Assembly (NCBI GenBank): GCA_016302625.1
Contig: JAEDNG010000069.1
Coordinates: forward strand, 1 to 5,407
Reading direction: 5' to 3'
Origin: Clostridiaceae bacterium
GTDB lineage: Bacteria; Bacillota; Clostridia; Oscillospirales; Acutalibacteraceae
Length of the DNA stretch: 5,407 nucleotides
Shown here: one piece after another, positions 5,172-5,407 of the stretch
Position numbering within the stretch: the stretch's first letter is position 1
Layout of the letters: each line of letters starts with the position of its first letter
Translations under genes and position numbers: made by a program
The notes under the pieces: generated by a model
The model's database searches: none
Seen by the model: only the letters and a program-made list of their open reading frames with translations
What the model was told of the DNA's origin: nothing

Positions 5172-5407
5172 TTAAATTTCTGCCTCCAAGCCATCAAACG
5201 CAACTAAAACACCGTGTTTTTCCATATCTTCCGCAAGCATTTTGTGTGATGAATGCAGTGTGCGCGCCATATGGCTTATACAGAATTTGCCGATATACTG
5301 GTTTAAAGTCTTTTTAACTTCAAGCACCATATTGATATTATTGTGCTCGAATATGCGGTAATCGCCGTCCTGCCATCCGATCGTTGCGTCAAATACTGCA
5401 AAATCGG
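5172..5407 (-). CDS. Metallo-beta-lactamase-fold hydrolase, C-terminal fragment (5' end outside window)
   Basis: The last 77 residues of a minus-strand reading frame open to the right window edge, ending in TAA at 5172-5174. The fragment starts DFAVFDATIG, continues with GDYRIFEHNN, and contains ISHMARTLH and VLVAFDGLEAEI. This pattern resembles the C-terminal half of PhnP-like metallo-beta-lactamase-fold hydrolases: the Asp of FDAT would be the bridging metal ligand and the His of ISHMA the late metal ligand. The upstream HxHxDH motif that would confirm this lies outside the window. The substrate is unknown; PhnP-type proteins are phosphodiesterases, but that should not be transferred from a fragment. 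It ends 31 nt before the dapA ATG on the same strand with no terminator between, so it is probably the upstream gene of a dapA-dapB operon. Confidence 0.72.
   Translation of the reverse strand, partial: DFAVFDATIGWQDGDYRIFEHNNINMVLEVKKTLNQYIGKFCISHMARTLHSSHKMLAEDMEKHGVLVAFDGLEAEI

Noticed and set aside
5141..5203. Upstream ATG start adding 21 residues to DapA
   Set aside because: It overlaps the end of the metallo-hydrolase gene and adds non-homologous residues; the ATG at 5140 has AGGAG at 8 nt and starts where DapA proteins start.

Overview
The window reads as a spore-forming, low-to-moderate GC member of the Firmicutes, most likely class Clostridia (Ruminococcaceae/Oscillospiraceae-like). 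The evidence is AGGAGG-type ribosome binding sites, AT-rich intergenic DNA, a SpoIIM sporulation gene directly followed by xerD (in Bacillus subtilis spoIIM and ripX/xerD also lie close together), and clostridial-looking dapA/dapB and citrate synthase. The assignment rests on reading protein motifs by eye; no search was run.

Layout. (1) 2-649 (+): C-terminal half of citrate synthase, cut by the window edge. It ends at a bidirectional hairpin terminator (669-701). (2) 716-1450 (-): a short-chain dehydrogenase of the FabG superfamily whose signature fits the EF-P 5-aminopentanone reductase (YmfI) group. (3) 1451-1861: an AT-rich divergent intergenic region of about 410 bases with a promoter for the reductase gene, five direct copies of an 11-mer, two sigma-A-like promoters whose -35 boxes lie inside two of those copies, and a candidate sigma-E promoter next to spoIIM. 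(4) 1862-2491 and 2513-3397 (+): spoIIM then a xerD-type tyrosine recombinase, 21 nt apart, ending at a strong bidirectional terminator (3406-3451). (5) Minus strand, transcribed right to left: the 3' end of a metallo-beta-lactamase-fold gene (5172-5407), dapA (4250-5140) and dapB (3467-4222), with gaps of 31 and 27 nt, so probably one operon.

How the genes work together. DapA and DapB catalyse consecutive steps of lysine/diaminopimelate synthesis, supplying cell wall and, through dipicolinate, potentially spores. SpoIIM acts in engulfment of the forespore, while XerD acts at the chromosome terminus. Citrate synthase and the reductase converge on one terminator and look unrelated to each other.

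The most interesting observation is that the 11-mer AGTTTACATAA, present five times upstream of spoIIM-xerD (three exact, two with one change), is the reverse complement of TTATGTAAACT, the XerD-binding arm of the B. subtilis dif site. A xerD gene therefore appears to be preceded by a cluster of XerD half-sites without matching XerC arms. The encoded XerD also carries Lys in place of the first catalytic Arg and seems to lack the beta-hairpin catalytic Lys. Together these suggest autoregulation, or a mainly DNA-binding (for example SMC-unloading) role. This is inference and untested.
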